64,000 nt of DNA, taken from positions 152,001 through 216,000 of the forward strand of contig JAUJFZ010000001.1 of the NCBI GenBank assembly GCA_030441535.1. The letters are read 5' to 3'. Of this stretch, positions 1-8,072 are shown in pieces. The notes beneath the pieces were generated by a model that saw only the letters and a program-made list of their open reading frames with translations, was not told the DNA's origin and did no database searches. The translations under genes and the position numbers were made by a program. This DNA comes from Betaproteobacteria bacterium LSUCC0117. Lineage in GTDB: Bacteria; Pseudomonadota; Gammaproteobacteria; Burkholderiales; Burkholderiaceae_C. Positions within the stretch are counted from its first letter, which is position 1. Each line of letters starts with the position of its first letter.

Positions 1-1
1 A

Positions 2-157
2 GAAGCACAGGTACAGGCCCTCAAGTTAATCCACGAGCATGAGATGGGCGAGCTCTTCAAAGTACTGATATTGTGTAAAGACCGCCACACGGTTGACGTG
101 AATGCCGCCGGTGGGTTCATCGGCTTTACGGCCTTTGACCGCTCACATACCCTATGA
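2..157 (+). CDS. C-terminal end of a MidA-type SAM-dependent methyltransferase (partial)
   Basis: The frame is open from the window edge to a TGA at 155-157 and encodes about 51 residues. The stretch EMGELFKVL followed by a cysteine-lysine-aspartate resembles the C-terminus of the class I SAM-dependent methyltransferases of the DUF185/COG1565 (MidA/NDUFAF7) family, where an MGELFKV segment is common near the end. The rest of the protein, including any SAM-binding motif, lies outside the window. It sits just upstream of the DUF2905 gene. The family assignment rests on a short motif and is inference; the reading frame itself is clear. Confidence 0.6.
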   Translation, partial: EAQVQALKLIHEHEMGELFKVLILCKDRHTVDVNAAGGFIGFTAFDRSHTL

Positions 158-167
158 AAGAGTCCGC

Positions 168-362
168 ATGATTCGCTGGATGTTAGTGGTTTTCTTAGCC
201 TTGGTGTTAATCAATGGCCTGTTCCCGATGCTGAGAAAAATTGGCATGGGCCGCTTACCGGGCGATTTCACGTTGCGTTTGTTTGATCGGGAAATTCCCA
301 TTCCACTTGCGTCCACAATGGTTCTGAGCGGTATCCTAAGTTTGATCGTTCACTACATCTGA
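168..362 (+). CDS. DUF2905 family small membrane protein
   Basis: This 64-residue protein starts MIRWMLVVF, has a hydrophobic N-terminal segment (residues 3-17), the central GRLPGDF motif typical of DUF2905 proteins, and a second hydrophobic segment at the C-terminus. The family has no established function and is probably an inner-membrane protein with two helices. I chose the ATG at 168 because it gives the normal family length; a longer frame from 102 adds an unrelated N-terminus that overlaps the preceding gene. The 3' end overlaps the convergent cca gene by 10 bases. Confidence 0.85.
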   Translation: MIRWMLVVFLALVLINGLFPMLRKIGMGRLPGDFTLRLFDREIPIPLASTMVLSGILSLIVHYI

Positions 363-1675
363 TTGAAAAGTGGCGTGATGGCAGCAACACGCGCCGCATG
401 GATTTGGCTGGCAATCCATTCCCCTTTTTGAGCCTGAAATTCCGGCGCCCGCATAGCCGCTTGTGCGATGTCACTGGTTGCCACCGCTGCGGCCTGGTAG
501 AAGACCTGCCACAACCAAGTTGCTTGCACGTACGGGACCTCTTCCAGACCTAAGCGGCCACGTGCATCAGACTCGCATGCCAGCAAGATTTGTTTGAAAC
601 GATCGGGTCGTCTGAAGGCATCGCACCGGTCCAGCAGGCGCAGCGTGGCGTCGGGGCTCAAGGATTGACAGCGGTGAATGTGACCGTGCTCGCGAGCGAC
701 CACCTCTGCCAACTCGCGCATGGCGCGAGGGACGCGCCAGCGGACGCACACGTCATTGAGCAGCTGTACGCTACGCAGTTCGTGACCGGTATGGCGAGGT
801 AATACATCGGCAGGGGTGTTGCCCTTGCCAAAGTCGTGACACAGGGCCGCAAACCGCGTTGGAAGATCGCATTGCAGACGGGCGCTGGTATCCAACACCA
901 TCATCGCGTGGACGCCCGTATCGATCTCGGGGTGGTAGTCGGCGCGTTGTGGCACACCCCACAGCGCATCCAACTCGGGTAATAAATGTGTCAAAGCACC
1001 GCACGCACGCAAGGTCAGGAACATTTGCGAAGGCTGCGTGGCCATCAAGCCATTCGTAATTTCTTGCCAAATGCGTTCTGCAACCAAAGCGTCGACTTCG
1101 CCCGAGCTAACCATGTGGCGCATCAGTGTGAGTGTTTCGGGTGCTACTTGGAAGTCGGGCCAACGGGCGTGGAACCGCGCCAAGCGCAAAATTCTGACGG
1201 GGTCCTCCGCGAAGGCGTCTGCAACGTGCCGCAAGCGCCGTTGCGCAATGTCTGTCGCGCCATTGAAGGGATCAATGAGTTGAGAAAAGTCAGGTGTCCA
1301 GTCGCTGTCATCGCCGGCGGCAATCACCTCTAGGGACGCTGGATGCGCCACTGCCATGGCATTTATCGTCAGGTCACGACGTGCTAAATCTTGCGTCAGC
1401 GTGACATCCGGTGCCGCATAAAAGCTGAAGCCGTGATAGCCCTTGGCGGTTTTGCGCTCGGTCCGCGCGAGGGCATACTCTTCTTTGGTGCGTGGGTGCA
1501 AAAAGACGGGGAAATCTGCGCCCACGGCCACAAAACCCAATGCATCCATCTGCTCGGGTGTGGCACCGACCACCACCCAATCACGGTCACTGTTCGCGAC
1601 CCCCATGAGGTGATCGCGCACCGCACCGCCGACCAAAAAAACAGTGGGCTGTGAGATGGTGGTATCGGCCTGCAT
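353..1675 (-). CDS. cca: CCA tRNA nucleotidyltransferase (multifunctional, with HD domain)
   Basis: This 440-residue enzyme adds or repairs the 3'-CCA end of tRNAs. The N-terminus shows the class II nucleotidyltransferase signature FLVGGAVRD (13-21) and the metal-binding pair in SDRDWVVVG (Asp30, Asp32), followed by RRDLTINAMA (about 99-108). A C-terminal HD phosphohydrolase domain is visible (His256 region and CHDFGKG, His280-Asp281), as in the E. coli-type multifunctional enzyme. The ATG at 1675 was preferred to one at 1711, which would overlap the upstream gene and add 12 non-conserved residues. Only 4 bases separate it from the glutathione transferase gene, so the two are probably co-transcribed. 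Confidence 0.95.
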   Translation of the reverse strand: MQADTTISQPTVFLVGGAVRDHLMGVANSDRDWVVVGATPEQMDALGFVAVGADFPVFLHPRTKEEYALARTERKTAKGYHGFSFYAAPDVTLTQDLARRDLTINAMAVAHPASLEVIAAGDDSDWTPDFSQLIDPFNGATDIAQRRLRHVADAFAEDPVRILRLARFHARWPDFQVAPETLTLMRHMVSSGEVDALVAERIWQEITNGLMATQPSQMFLTLRACGALTHLLPELDALWGVPQRADYHPEIDTGVHAMMVLDTSARLQCDLPTRFAALCHDFGKGNTPADVLPRHTGHELRSVQLLNDVCVRWRVPRAMRELAEVVAREHGHIHRCQSLSPDATLRLLDRCDAFRRPDRFKQILLACESDARGRLGLEEVPYVQATWLWQVFYQAAAVATSDIAQAAMRAPEFQAQKGEWIASQIHAARVAAITPLFNQM

Positions 1676-1679
1676 GGGT

Positions 1680-2384
1680 TCAGGTATCTCGCGAGCGATA
1701 GGGCTCTTCAAAGCTCAAGAAATCGTCTTCGCCGATAGCGTCAGCCATCCATTGCTGCACGCTTTTGAGCGCCAAAATACGGTTGGCATACGCGCGGCTT
1801 GTCGCGTTGATGGGGAGGCCGTAACTTTGAATTCGCATGATGGTTGGTGCGAAATATGCGTCTACCGCGGAGAACGCGCCGAATAGCATCGGGCCTTTGC
1901 TGTTCGCGAGGTTCTGAGCCCAAATGGACTCGATACGCGCCAGGTCATCACGCAGTCCGGCGTGCTTGGCATAGAGGTCGACGCCAACGTCTTGCAAGTC
2001 AGCTTCAATATTCATGGGGCACAGGCTGCGAAGGGCGTTAAAACCACTGTGAATTTCTGCCACGATACTGCGCGCAATCGCACGCTGACTTTCATCTCGC
2101 GGCCAAATGCCACGGTCCGGGAAGCACTCCGCTAGCCGCTCAGTGATGGCCAGGGTATCCCAGACCGCCAGCGGCTTCCCCGCGATGATCACGTTGGAAT
2201 CGATCAGCACAGGGACTTTGCCCGCCACACCCAGTTGATCGAGACTTTGTTTGAACTGGGAGTCGGCGTCGAAGCTGTCAAAGCGCAAGTTGACCTCCTC
2301 AAAGACGAGGCCCAGTTCGCGCATTAAGACCCAGGGTCGCATGGACCATGAGGAGTAATTTTTGTTGCCGATAACGAGTTTCAT
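1680..2384 (-). CDS. Glutathione S-transferase family protein
   Basis: This 234-residue protein has a thioredoxin-fold N-terminal GST domain. It begins MKLVIGNKNYSSWSMRPW, where the serine-rich segment (residues 11-15) is in the position of the catalytic Ser/Cys, and a GKVPVLID segment near residue 53 corresponds to the cis-proline glutathione-binding loop. A helical C-terminal domain follows. The substrate is unknown; proteins of this type are usually cytosolic detoxification or thiol-transfer enzymes. The ATG at 2384 lies 7 bases after the upstream NDUFA9-like gene ends, which supports an operon on the minus strand. Confidence 0.85.
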   Translation of the reverse strand: MKLVIGNKNYSSWSMRPWVLMRELGLVFEEVNLRFDSFDADSQFKQSLDQLGVAGKVPVLIDSNVIIAGKPLAVWDTLAITERLAECFPDRGIWPRDESQRAIARSIVAEIHSGFNALRSLCPMNIEADLQDVGVDLYAKHAGLRDDLARIESIWAQNLANSKGPMLFGAFSAVDAYFAPTIMRIQSYGLPINATSRAYANRILALKSVQQWMADAIGEDDFLSFEEPYRSRDT

Positions 2385-2391
2385 GCAGACT

Positions 2392-3321
2392 TTAACGGTG
2401 ATGATGCGCCGCAAGCGCATGGATGGATCCAGGTTTAATGCCGAGGTCCGCCAAACCGTGACAAGTCGTGGTGTCAGGTGGGGCGACATTGTTCACACCC
2501 AGCGAGCGTACGTTATCGCGACTCATGAGTGTGGGGCCTGGCATCAATTCCATGAGCCCCGCTTGCAGCAATGCCAACGGTTTGGGCACGTTCACCACCC
2601 AAACTGTTTTACCACGCCATTTGGCAACGAGTTGCACCAAAGCCTTGAGTGTGAGGATCTCAGGTCCCACGCAAACGATGGGTTTCGCAGCGTCGAGCTG
2701 GGGGTGTGCGCGGGTCGCTAGGGTACAAATCGCCTGTGCGACGTCCTCGACGGCGACAGGTTGAAAGCGCGTGTTCGCTCCCGCTAATGGCAAAACGGGT
2801 GTCAGTGCCACTAGTTTCGCGAAGAGGTTCAAGAACTGATCCCGCGGACCAAAAATAACGCTGGGCTGCAAAATGGCAACGGGGCAGGCCGTGAACGATC
2901 GCCAAATCGCCTCGCCCGCTGCTTTGGTTTGTTGGTAATCGGACGGCGCATCTGTTGCCGCACCCAAAGCACTCACATGGATGACCCGTTGAAGGGGATG
3001 TATGCGGTGCGCGGCGGTGCACGCGCCTGCCAATTGCGCGACCCAGTCGACATGCGCCCGTGTGAAAGCGGCGCGGCTGCCATGCAAAATTGCAATCAGG
3101 TTGATCACGATATCGTGGCCGCTAATCAAGTCGGTGAGTGCTTGGCCGCTTGGCGGCGCGGCAGGTAACACCGTGATATTGGGCAGGTGCGCCAGTCGGC
3201 GCCCTTTTTCATGGCTCCGGGTGGGCACGGTGACGCGCACACCAATGCGTTGCAAGCGCTCGCAAACGCTTTGACCAACAAAGCCGGTGCCGCCAAAAAT
3301 AATCACACGCTGGGGTTTCAT
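2392..3321 (-). CDS. NAD(P)-binding NDUFA9-like complex I-associated / epimerase family protein
   Basis: This is a 309-residue atypical short-chain dehydrogenase. The N-terminal Rossmann motif is GGTGFVG (10-16), and the YQQTKAAGE segment holds the Tyr-x-x-x-Lys pair. Bacterial homologues are annotated as complex I NDUFA9-subunit-like proteins or NAD(P)H-binding epimerases; the physiological substrate is not known. It lies 11 bases downstream of slt and 7 bases upstream of the glutathione transferase gene, so the four minus-strand genes slt-NDUFA9-gst-cca probably form one transcription unit. A role in complex I is inferred only from the family name. Confidence 0.85.
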   Translation of the reverse strand: MKPQRVIIFGGTGFVGQSVCERLQRIGVRVTVPTRSHEKGRRLAHLPNITVLPAAPPSGQALTDLISGHDIVINLIAILHGSRAAFTRAHVDWVAQLAGACTAAHRIHPLQRVIHVSALGAATDAPSDYQQTKAAGEAIWRSFTACPVAILQPSVIFGPRDQFLNLFAKLVALTPVLPLAGANTRFQPVAVEDVAQAICTLATRAHPQLDAAKPIVCVGPEILTLKALVQLVAKWRGKTVWVVNVPKPLALLQAGLMELMPGPTLMSRDNVRSLGVNNVAPPDTTTCHGLADLGIKPGSIHALAAHHHR

Positions 3322-3332
3322 TCAAGGTCCTG

Positions 3333-5366
3333 TTAAGGGGTGTCGTCTTCAGAGTCAACCCCGCCCACGGGGGCAATAGGTCCCAGCAAGCTGGCGAGGT
3401 CGAAAGCCGTCTTCGTTTGTAGCGACGCATAGATCGCATGATTGGCGATGACGTTCTGCACGTATTGTCGCGTTTCGCTGAACGGGATCAGCTCAATCCA
3501 AACGGCTGCCTCCATTGTCCCCGTTTCTGCAGAGGGGCGCCAACGGTTTGCACGTCGCGGCCCTGCGTTGTAGGCCGCTGTAGCCAGCGGGACGTTGTGC
3601 TCAAACTTGTCCATCAGGATTTTTAAGTAATGGCTACCCACTTTTAGGTTGGTTTGGTGCTCGCCCAGTTGCTTGGGATTAAAGCGCTGTAGCCCGATTT
3701 TTTTTGCCGTCCACAGTGCCGTGCTGGGCATCACCTGCATCAAGCCGTAAGCGCCAGCGTGCGAATGCGCGCGCACGTTGAATCGGCTTTCTTGACGAAT
3801 CAAACCAAAAATCAAAGCGGGATGAATAGTCAATTCTTTGGCCTGCGCCAGAATGTCAACCTCAAACGGCTGGGGGTAGCTGTGCATGAACGAAGGTGTC
3901 GTTGTCATGCGTGTGCCTGCATGAATGCAGCGGTTCCACCAGCCCGCTTGGCAAGCGATTTCAGCCGCTGCAAGTAAGTCACGGTCATTCATGCCGCCAG
4001 GCTGGTGCAGGGCGACTGCATAGGTCCACTGCCGTGAGGCCTCGGGTTCAAGCCCTAACTTAAACGCCACCAGCGCCGCGCGGATGTTGGGATCAGCGCC
4101 AACACGCTTTAAATCGGCTTTGCTTGGTTTGGGGCGGGTGTCATGAACGGCAATGGCTTGCCCGAGGGTATGGCGTGCCAGCAAACCGTAATAGTCGTCG
4201 TCTTTAGCAATGCGGTGCAGTATGGCCTGCGCATGGGCTAGCTGATCGGGCGCTATTGGCGTCCCTGCGGTGTGCGCCCGCGCAAGCCAATACTGCCAGC
4301 TGTTTGCCTGTTGTTGGTCTGCGCGCATGCTGTTGATGGTGTCTCGCACCATGTCCCAATCTTGGGCGCGCAATGCCGTGCGGGCCTTCCATCCACGCTG
4401 TCTGTCTGTGAGGTATTGGTTATCGATGGCTTTGAAACGGGGGTGGGCGTCTGGCTCCGCACGCCGGGCCGCCCGAGCTGCGACAACAGCTTCAACCCAT
4501 TGCCGCTGTGCTGTATTGAGGGTCGATGTCCAACGTGCAAATGCCGTTTCAAAATAGCGGCTATCGGTCGTCGCCAGTCGGATTAGCGCGAGGGTGATCC
4601 ACTCGGTTGACGGGGCGTTTGCGCCCGAGCGCTCGAGCCATAAGTAAGGTTGTCCAAACAGGGTTTTACCTGCGGGTTCGGCCGCTTTATCAATGAGGGT
4701 GAGGGCACCCAACATCGTCGACCGGCTCTCGATTTCTGCACCTTGGCGCGCACGCGCCCACAGCACATCGGTACTGATCTGCTGCGCAGTAACCAAGTCG
4801 CCGACTGCTTGTTGACAGCGGCGGTTACCCGGTGCCTCGTTCAACCACAGATCAATGATGGCCTCGTTTGTCACGGTATTGGTCTGATCAACCCGTCGAT
4901 GGGCGCGCCACAAGCCACAGGTGATTTGATCGTCGTCGCGCATGCGGTAGCCGGTGTGCGCGTCAATCAAGGTTGCCCAATCCTCTCGGTCAATGAGTTG
5001 TAGCATCCAATCGTTGCGCAGCCGGTCCTCCCAGTAGGTTCCCGACCAGCGTTCCAAAAAGGCTTGAATGCTTGCAGGACTCGCCTCTTCCAGGTTGGTT
5101 TTGAGTGTCCAATAGGCGCCCAAGGATTCGAGCGGGTGACCTTTCAATGTGGGTAACAATGCATTGAGGCGTTTGGTTTGGTTCCGCGCGTATGCGGTTT
5201 GCATCGCCACTAGGTTTTTATCGGCGATACGGGTTGTATTCGCGCCCCACGATGCAACCGGGCTGATAAGCGTTAGCATGCTTACCAATAGACCCGTGCC
5301 CAGCGCATGACCAAAACGCTGCGGCCAGTTACTGGTGAAATCACGGGTGTGCGTTGAGAAGGACAT
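3333..5366 (-). CDS. slt: Lytic murein transglycosylase (Slt70-like)
   Basis: This 677-residue periplasmic enzyme cleaves the MurNAc-GlcNAc bond of peptidoglycan with formation of 1,6-anhydroMurNAc. It has an N-terminal signal sequence (hydrophobic segment about 21-40, cleavage likely after SWGA), a long alpha-helical superhelical region with many Trp/Arg residues, and a C-terminal SLT domain with GLIRQESRFN (catalytic Glu526) and GAYGLMQVMP, followed by the TAAYNAGP motif. Length and order match soluble lytic transglycosylases. Its ATG is only 9 bases from the ATG of the divergent cyclo-ligase gene, so the promoters must overlap coding sequence. Confidence 0.95.
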   Translation of the reverse strand: MSFSTHTRDFTSNWPQRFGHALGTGLLVSMLTLISPVASWGANTTRIADKNLVAMQTAYARNQTKRLNALLPTLKGHPLESLGAYWTLKTNLEEASPASIQAFLERWSGTYWEDRLRNDWMLQLIDREDWATLIDAHTGYRMRDDDQITCGLWRAHRRVDQTNTVTNEAIIDLWLNEAPGNRRCQQAVGDLVTAQQISTDVLWARARQGAEIESRSTMLGALTLIDKAAEPAGKTLFGQPYLWLERSGANAPSTEWITLALIRLATTDSRYFETAFARWTSTLNTAQRQWVEAVVAARAARRAEPDAHPRFKAIDNQYLTDRQRGWKARTALRAQDWDMVRDTINSMRADQQQANSWQYWLARAHTAGTPIAPDQLAHAQAILHRIAKDDDYYGLLARHTLGQAIAVHDTRPKPSKADLKRVGADPNIRAALVAFKLGLEPEASRQWTYAVALHQPGGMNDRDLLAAAEIACQAGWWNRCIHAGTRMTTTPSFMHSYPQPFEVDILAQAKELTIHPALIFGLIRQESRFNVRAHSHAGAYGLMQVMPSTALWTAKKIGLQRFNPKQLGEHQTNLKVGSHYLKILMDKFEHNVPLATAAYNAGPRRANRWRPSAETGTMEAAVWIELIPFSETRQYVQNVIANHAIYASLQTKTAFDLASLLGPIAPVGGVDSEDDTP

Positions 5367-5375
5367 GGATCAATT

Positions 5376-6035
5376 ATGGATACAAGTGACAGTAATTCTC
5401 CGAAAAAATCAAACCTGACGTCGAACGCTGAAAAGTCATCTTGGCGGCGTCATTTGGTCGATCAACGTCAAAACATGGGGGACCATGAAGGGCGTTCGGA
5501 TTGGCTACAGCGGGTCTTGCGGGTGTGGTTAGTCGAACGCACGGATACCGTGATTGGCGCCTACTGGCCGATCAAGGGTGAGTTTGATGTGTTACCGGCC
5601 TTGTTCCGTTGGCAAGAAGCGGGGCGCGAAGGCGACGCAGTGGAAGCCCCCATCCAACGTCGCATCGGCTTACCGGTGATGAATAAGACGGATAAAACCT
5701 TGCAGTTTCACGCGTGGTACCCCGGCTGCCCGATGGAGCCAGATGCTTACGGTATCCCCAAGCCCAAAGGCACCGAGGTTTTGGTGCCCACATTGTTATT
5801 TATTCCATGCGTGGGTTATGGCCCAGGGGGGTATCGTTTGGGGTACGGGGGTGGTTTTTATGACCGGACTTTGGCGCAACTCAACCCCCGTCCGTTCACG
5901 GTAGGTTTGGGGTTTGCGAATGCCTTTTTGCCAGATTTAGAGCCCGAGCCGCATGACATTCCATTGGATGCCATCTTGAATGAAAATGGGGTGGTTTGGC
6001 CAATGACAATGCCAAGTTTTGGGTCGCGTGACTAA
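5376..6035 (+). CDS. fau: 5-formyltetrahydrofolate cyclo-ligase
   Basis: This 219-residue cytosolic enzyme converts 5-formyl-THF to 5,10-methenyl-THF with ATP. The diagnostic C-terminal motif GYGPGGYRLGYGGGFYDR is present near residues 148-165, and an N-terminal basic helix (SSWRRHLVDQRQ) matches the family. The ATG at 5376 keeps that helix and adds a serine/asparagine-rich tail of about 20 residues. It is divergent from slt with a 9-base gap and is followed after 20 bases by the MBL-fold gene, with which it may be co-transcribed. Confidence 0.93.
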   Translation: MDTSDSNSPKKSNLTSNAEKSSWRRHLVDQRQNMGDHEGRSDWLQRVLRVWLVERTDTVIGAYWPIKGEFDVLPALFRWQEAGREGDAVEAPIQRRIGLPVMNKTDKTLQFHAWYPGCPMEPDAYGIPKPKGTEVLVPTLLFIPCVGYGPGGYRLGYGGGFYDRTLAQLNPRPFTVGLGFANAFLPDLEPEPHDIPLDAILNENGVVWPMTMPSFGSRD

Positions 6036-6055
6036 TTTTATTTTTGGAGTTTTTT

Positions 6056-7045
6056 ATGGGTAAGGCATTTGCAAGTCAAGCCGACTTGACCGACAAGAAG
6101 ATCACTTTTGAACAGTTGTCTGCGCACTGCTGGGCCTATACCGCTGAAGGTGATCCGAACAGTGGGGTGATCATTGGCGATGACGCGATCATGGTCTGCG
6201 ACACCACGGCGACGCCTTTGATGGCAAAAGATTTGATTGCCAAAATTCGCACCGTTAGCGACAAGCCAATTAAGTATGTGCTGCTCACCCACTACCACGC
6301 CGTGCGCGTGTTGGGGGCCAGTGCTTACAAAGCCGAAGGCGCAACTGAAATCATCGCCAGCCAAGGCACGCTTGAGTTGATCCAGGAGCGCGGTGCGCAG
6401 GACATGCAAAGCGAGATGGAGCGCTTCCCACGCCTGTTCCAAGGCGCTGATTCCGTACCAGGCCTGACCTGGCCCACTTTGGTGATTGGTGGCGGCAACC
6501 CGGTTGCTGGCGAAGTACCTGGCAAGATCACATTGGACTTGGGCGGTGTGCAGGTGCAGGTTTGGCACCCAGGCCCTGGGCATACCAAGGGTGACACCAT
6601 TGCGTGGGTAGAAGCTGAGGGCGTGTTGTACAGCGGTGATTTGGTTGAGTACGAAGCCGGTGTGTACACCGGTGATGCCCAACTCGCCGAATGGCCTGCG
6701 ACCTTGGAGGTGTTGCGTCAGCTGAATGCGACGGCGTTGGTCCCTGGGCGTGGCGAAGCCATGAAGGGGACAGCTGGTGTGAACCAAGCCTTGGATTACA
6801 CCAAACGCTGGGTGGAGACCCTGTATCGCTGTGGTCAAGAAGCGGCTGCACAAGGCATGGATTTGAAGGCGGCAATGGCGCATACCCGCCAGGCGATGGA
6901 CCCTATTTTTGGCCATGTCTTCATTTACGAACACTGCTTGCCGTTTGATGTGACGCGCGCTTTTGATGAAGCGCAAGGCATTAAGCACCCCCGAATTTGG
7001 ACCGCCGAGCGCGACAAAGCCATGTGGGATGCGCTGCAGGCGTAA
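6056..7045 (+). CDS. MBL-fold metallo-hydrolase with an altered metal motif
   Basis: This 329-residue protein has the metallo-beta-lactamase fold. Segments typical of the superfamily are a THYHAVRVLG motif (His79, His81), HPGPGHTKGD with the third-site His, and LYSGDLVEYE with the bridging Asp. The usual His-x-His-x-Asp-His reads His-Tyr-His-Ala-Val-Arg, so the residues that normally bind the second metal are replaced by Val83 and Arg84. I recall similar sequences in other proteobacterial MBL proteins, so this may be a subfamily trait. The ATG at 6056 is preferred because GGAG lies 6 bases upstream (6046-6049). The substrate is unknown. Confidence 0.85.
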   Translation: MGKAFASQADLTDKKITFEQLSAHCWAYTAEGDPNSGVIIGDDAIMVCDTTATPLMAKDLIAKIRTVSDKPIKYVLLTHYHAVRVLGASAYKAEGATEIIASQGTLELIQERGAQDMQSEMERFPRLFQGADSVPGLTWPTLVIGGGNPVAGEVPGKITLDLGGVQVQVWHPGPGHTKGDTIAWVEAEGVLYSGDLVEYEAGVYTGDAQLAEWPATLEVLRQLNATALVPGRGEAMKGTAGVNQALDYTKRWVETLYRCGQEAAAQGMDLKAAMAHTRQAMDPIFGHVFIYEHCLPFDVTRAFDEAQGIKHPRIWTAERDKAMWDALQA

Positions 7046-7067
7046 ATATGGGGATTTGTTAAAAAGA

Positions 7068-7079
7068 GTGAGCGCTCAC
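7068..7079. repeat. 12-bp perfect palindrome GTGAGCGCTCAC
   Basis: A perfect palindrome lies 22 bases after the MBL-fold stop codon in an A/T-rich stretch. GAGCGCTC cores are common in operators of TetR-type regulators, but no regulator gene is adjacent and no gene starts directly beside the site. It could be an operator for a short transcript that ends at the terminator at 7114, or it may be chance. Confidence 0.5.
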
Positions 7080-7113
7080 ACTTAAAAATAACTATATAAA
7101 ACAAACACAAAAA

Positions 7114-7150
7114 CCTTGCTGCCTATTTTTGGGTAGCAAGGCTTTTGCGT
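7114..7150 (+). terminator. Rho-independent terminator after the MBL-fold gene
   Basis: A 10-bp stem (arms 7114-7123 and 7132-7141, one G-T wobble) encloses an 8-base loop and is followed by CTTTT and then a further T run near 7150. An A run on the left side means it could also work on the minus strand. It separates the cyclo-ligase/MBL unit from the SOS cassette. Confidence 0.75.
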
Positions 7151-7187
7151 TTTTAGTGGGATTAATTCCGTTCTTTTTACTTAAAAG

Positions 7188-7207
7188 TACTGTACATAAA
7201 AACAGTA
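7188..7207. promoter_or_regulatory. LexA (SOS) box upstream of imuA
   Basis: The site reads TACTGT-N8-ACAGTA with the CTGT (7190-7193) and ACAG (7202-7205) half-sites at the exact 8-base spacing of the gamma/betaproteobacterial LexA consensus, and an A/T-rich centre. It lies 43 bases upstream of the imuA start. Together with the cassette downstream this strongly suggests DNA-damage induction of imuA-imuB-dnaE2. Confidence 0.9.
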
Positions 7208-7250
7208 TTTGGGTCATACTTCGTTCCCCTTTTTGGTTTTCGAGTTGATC

Positions 7251-8072
7251 ATGTTATCCCCCGCTTTACCGCTAATCGCCCCGTCACTGAGGGCATCACT
7301 GACCCCGCCAAAAACTCGGACCATCCTTCCAACTGGGCTGGCCGAATTGGATGCCTGCCTACCTGGTGGGGGCTGGCCGCAAGGGGGACTGGTTGAGCTG
7401 GTTCAAGGTCATCGACCACACCCTTTTTGCCGACAGGCGGCCTGGTCGTTGTTGTTACCGGCACTGCAACAACTCCAGCGCCCATTGGTGGAAGGCGATG
7501 ACACAAACCCTGGTTGGTTGGGGTGGGTGGGCGATGGAGGCGTATCGCCCTATGCCCCTAGTTTGGCTGCACAAGGCCTTGATATGCATCGTTTTATTTG
7601 GATCGCGACCAATCGTGGCGATACGCCGGTCGCAGCGGCATGGGCTGCTGAGCAGTTGCTGCGCTGCGAGTCGGTGCAGGCGGTGGTGTTGCAAGGGCTT
7701 GCCGCCACACCGCAAGCCCCATCGATTTTGAGGCGCTTGCACTACAGCGCACAAGCGAATGAGAAATACCTGTGGGTCATCCGGCCAGTGGCGGCCGCCC
7801 AGCAAGCCTCGCCTGCCGTCCTTCGCCTGCAATGGTGTGTGACTGACGAGGCGGGGTTGCACGTGGGTCTGCGGGTGTTGAAGGCGACCGGTCACCCCGT
7901 TGATCGAACGGTATTGATCCCTCAAGCCAGTGGTGCTTTGCAGCAGGTCTTGCAAGCGGCACAGGCCATGCGCCGGTGGCGCCGTGAAGAGGAGGCTGCG
8001 CATACCGCCATGCCTCAACGAGAGTACCCCCATGCTGTGGTTGGCCAGTCACCCCGCGCATTGGTTGCGTGA
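7251..8072 (+). CDS. imuA: ImuA, translesion-synthesis accessory protein
   Basis: This 273-residue protein is the first gene of the imuA-imuB-dnaE2 mutagenesis cassette. The segment LPTGLAELDACLPGGGWPQG (about 27-46) matches the N-terminus of ImuA/SulA-like RecA-fold proteins; the Walker A motif is degenerate, as in the family. ImuA is thought to support error-prone synthesis by the ImuB-DnaE2 complex. I chose the ATG at 7251; an upstream frame extension has no conserved residues and lies next to the LexA box. It overlaps imuB by 41 bases, so translation is probably coupled. Confidence 0.88.
   Translation: MLSPALPLIAPSLRASLTPPKTRTILPTGLAELDACLPGGGWPQGGLVELVQGHRPHPFCRQAAWSLLLPALQQLQRPLVEGDDTNPGWLGWVGDGGVSPYAPSLAAQGLDMHRFIWIATNRGDTPVAAAWAAEQLLRCESVQAVVLQGLAATPQAPSILRRLHYSAQANEKYLWVIRPVAAAQQASPAVLRLQWCVTDEAGLHVGLRVLKATGHPVDRTVLIPQASGALQQVLQAAQAMRRWRREEEAAHTAMPQREYPHAVVGQSPRALVA

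Noticed and set aside
6038..6988. A 316-residue open frame on the minus strand across the MBL gene
   Set aside because: It is antisense to a well-supported gene, has no recognisable motif and no ribosome site; the opposite frame is opened by base composition.
7068..7079. Identity of GTGAGCGCTCAC with the core of a symmetric lac operator
   Set aside because: There is no lac-like gene or LacI regulator near, so the match is taken as chance or as an operator of another family.
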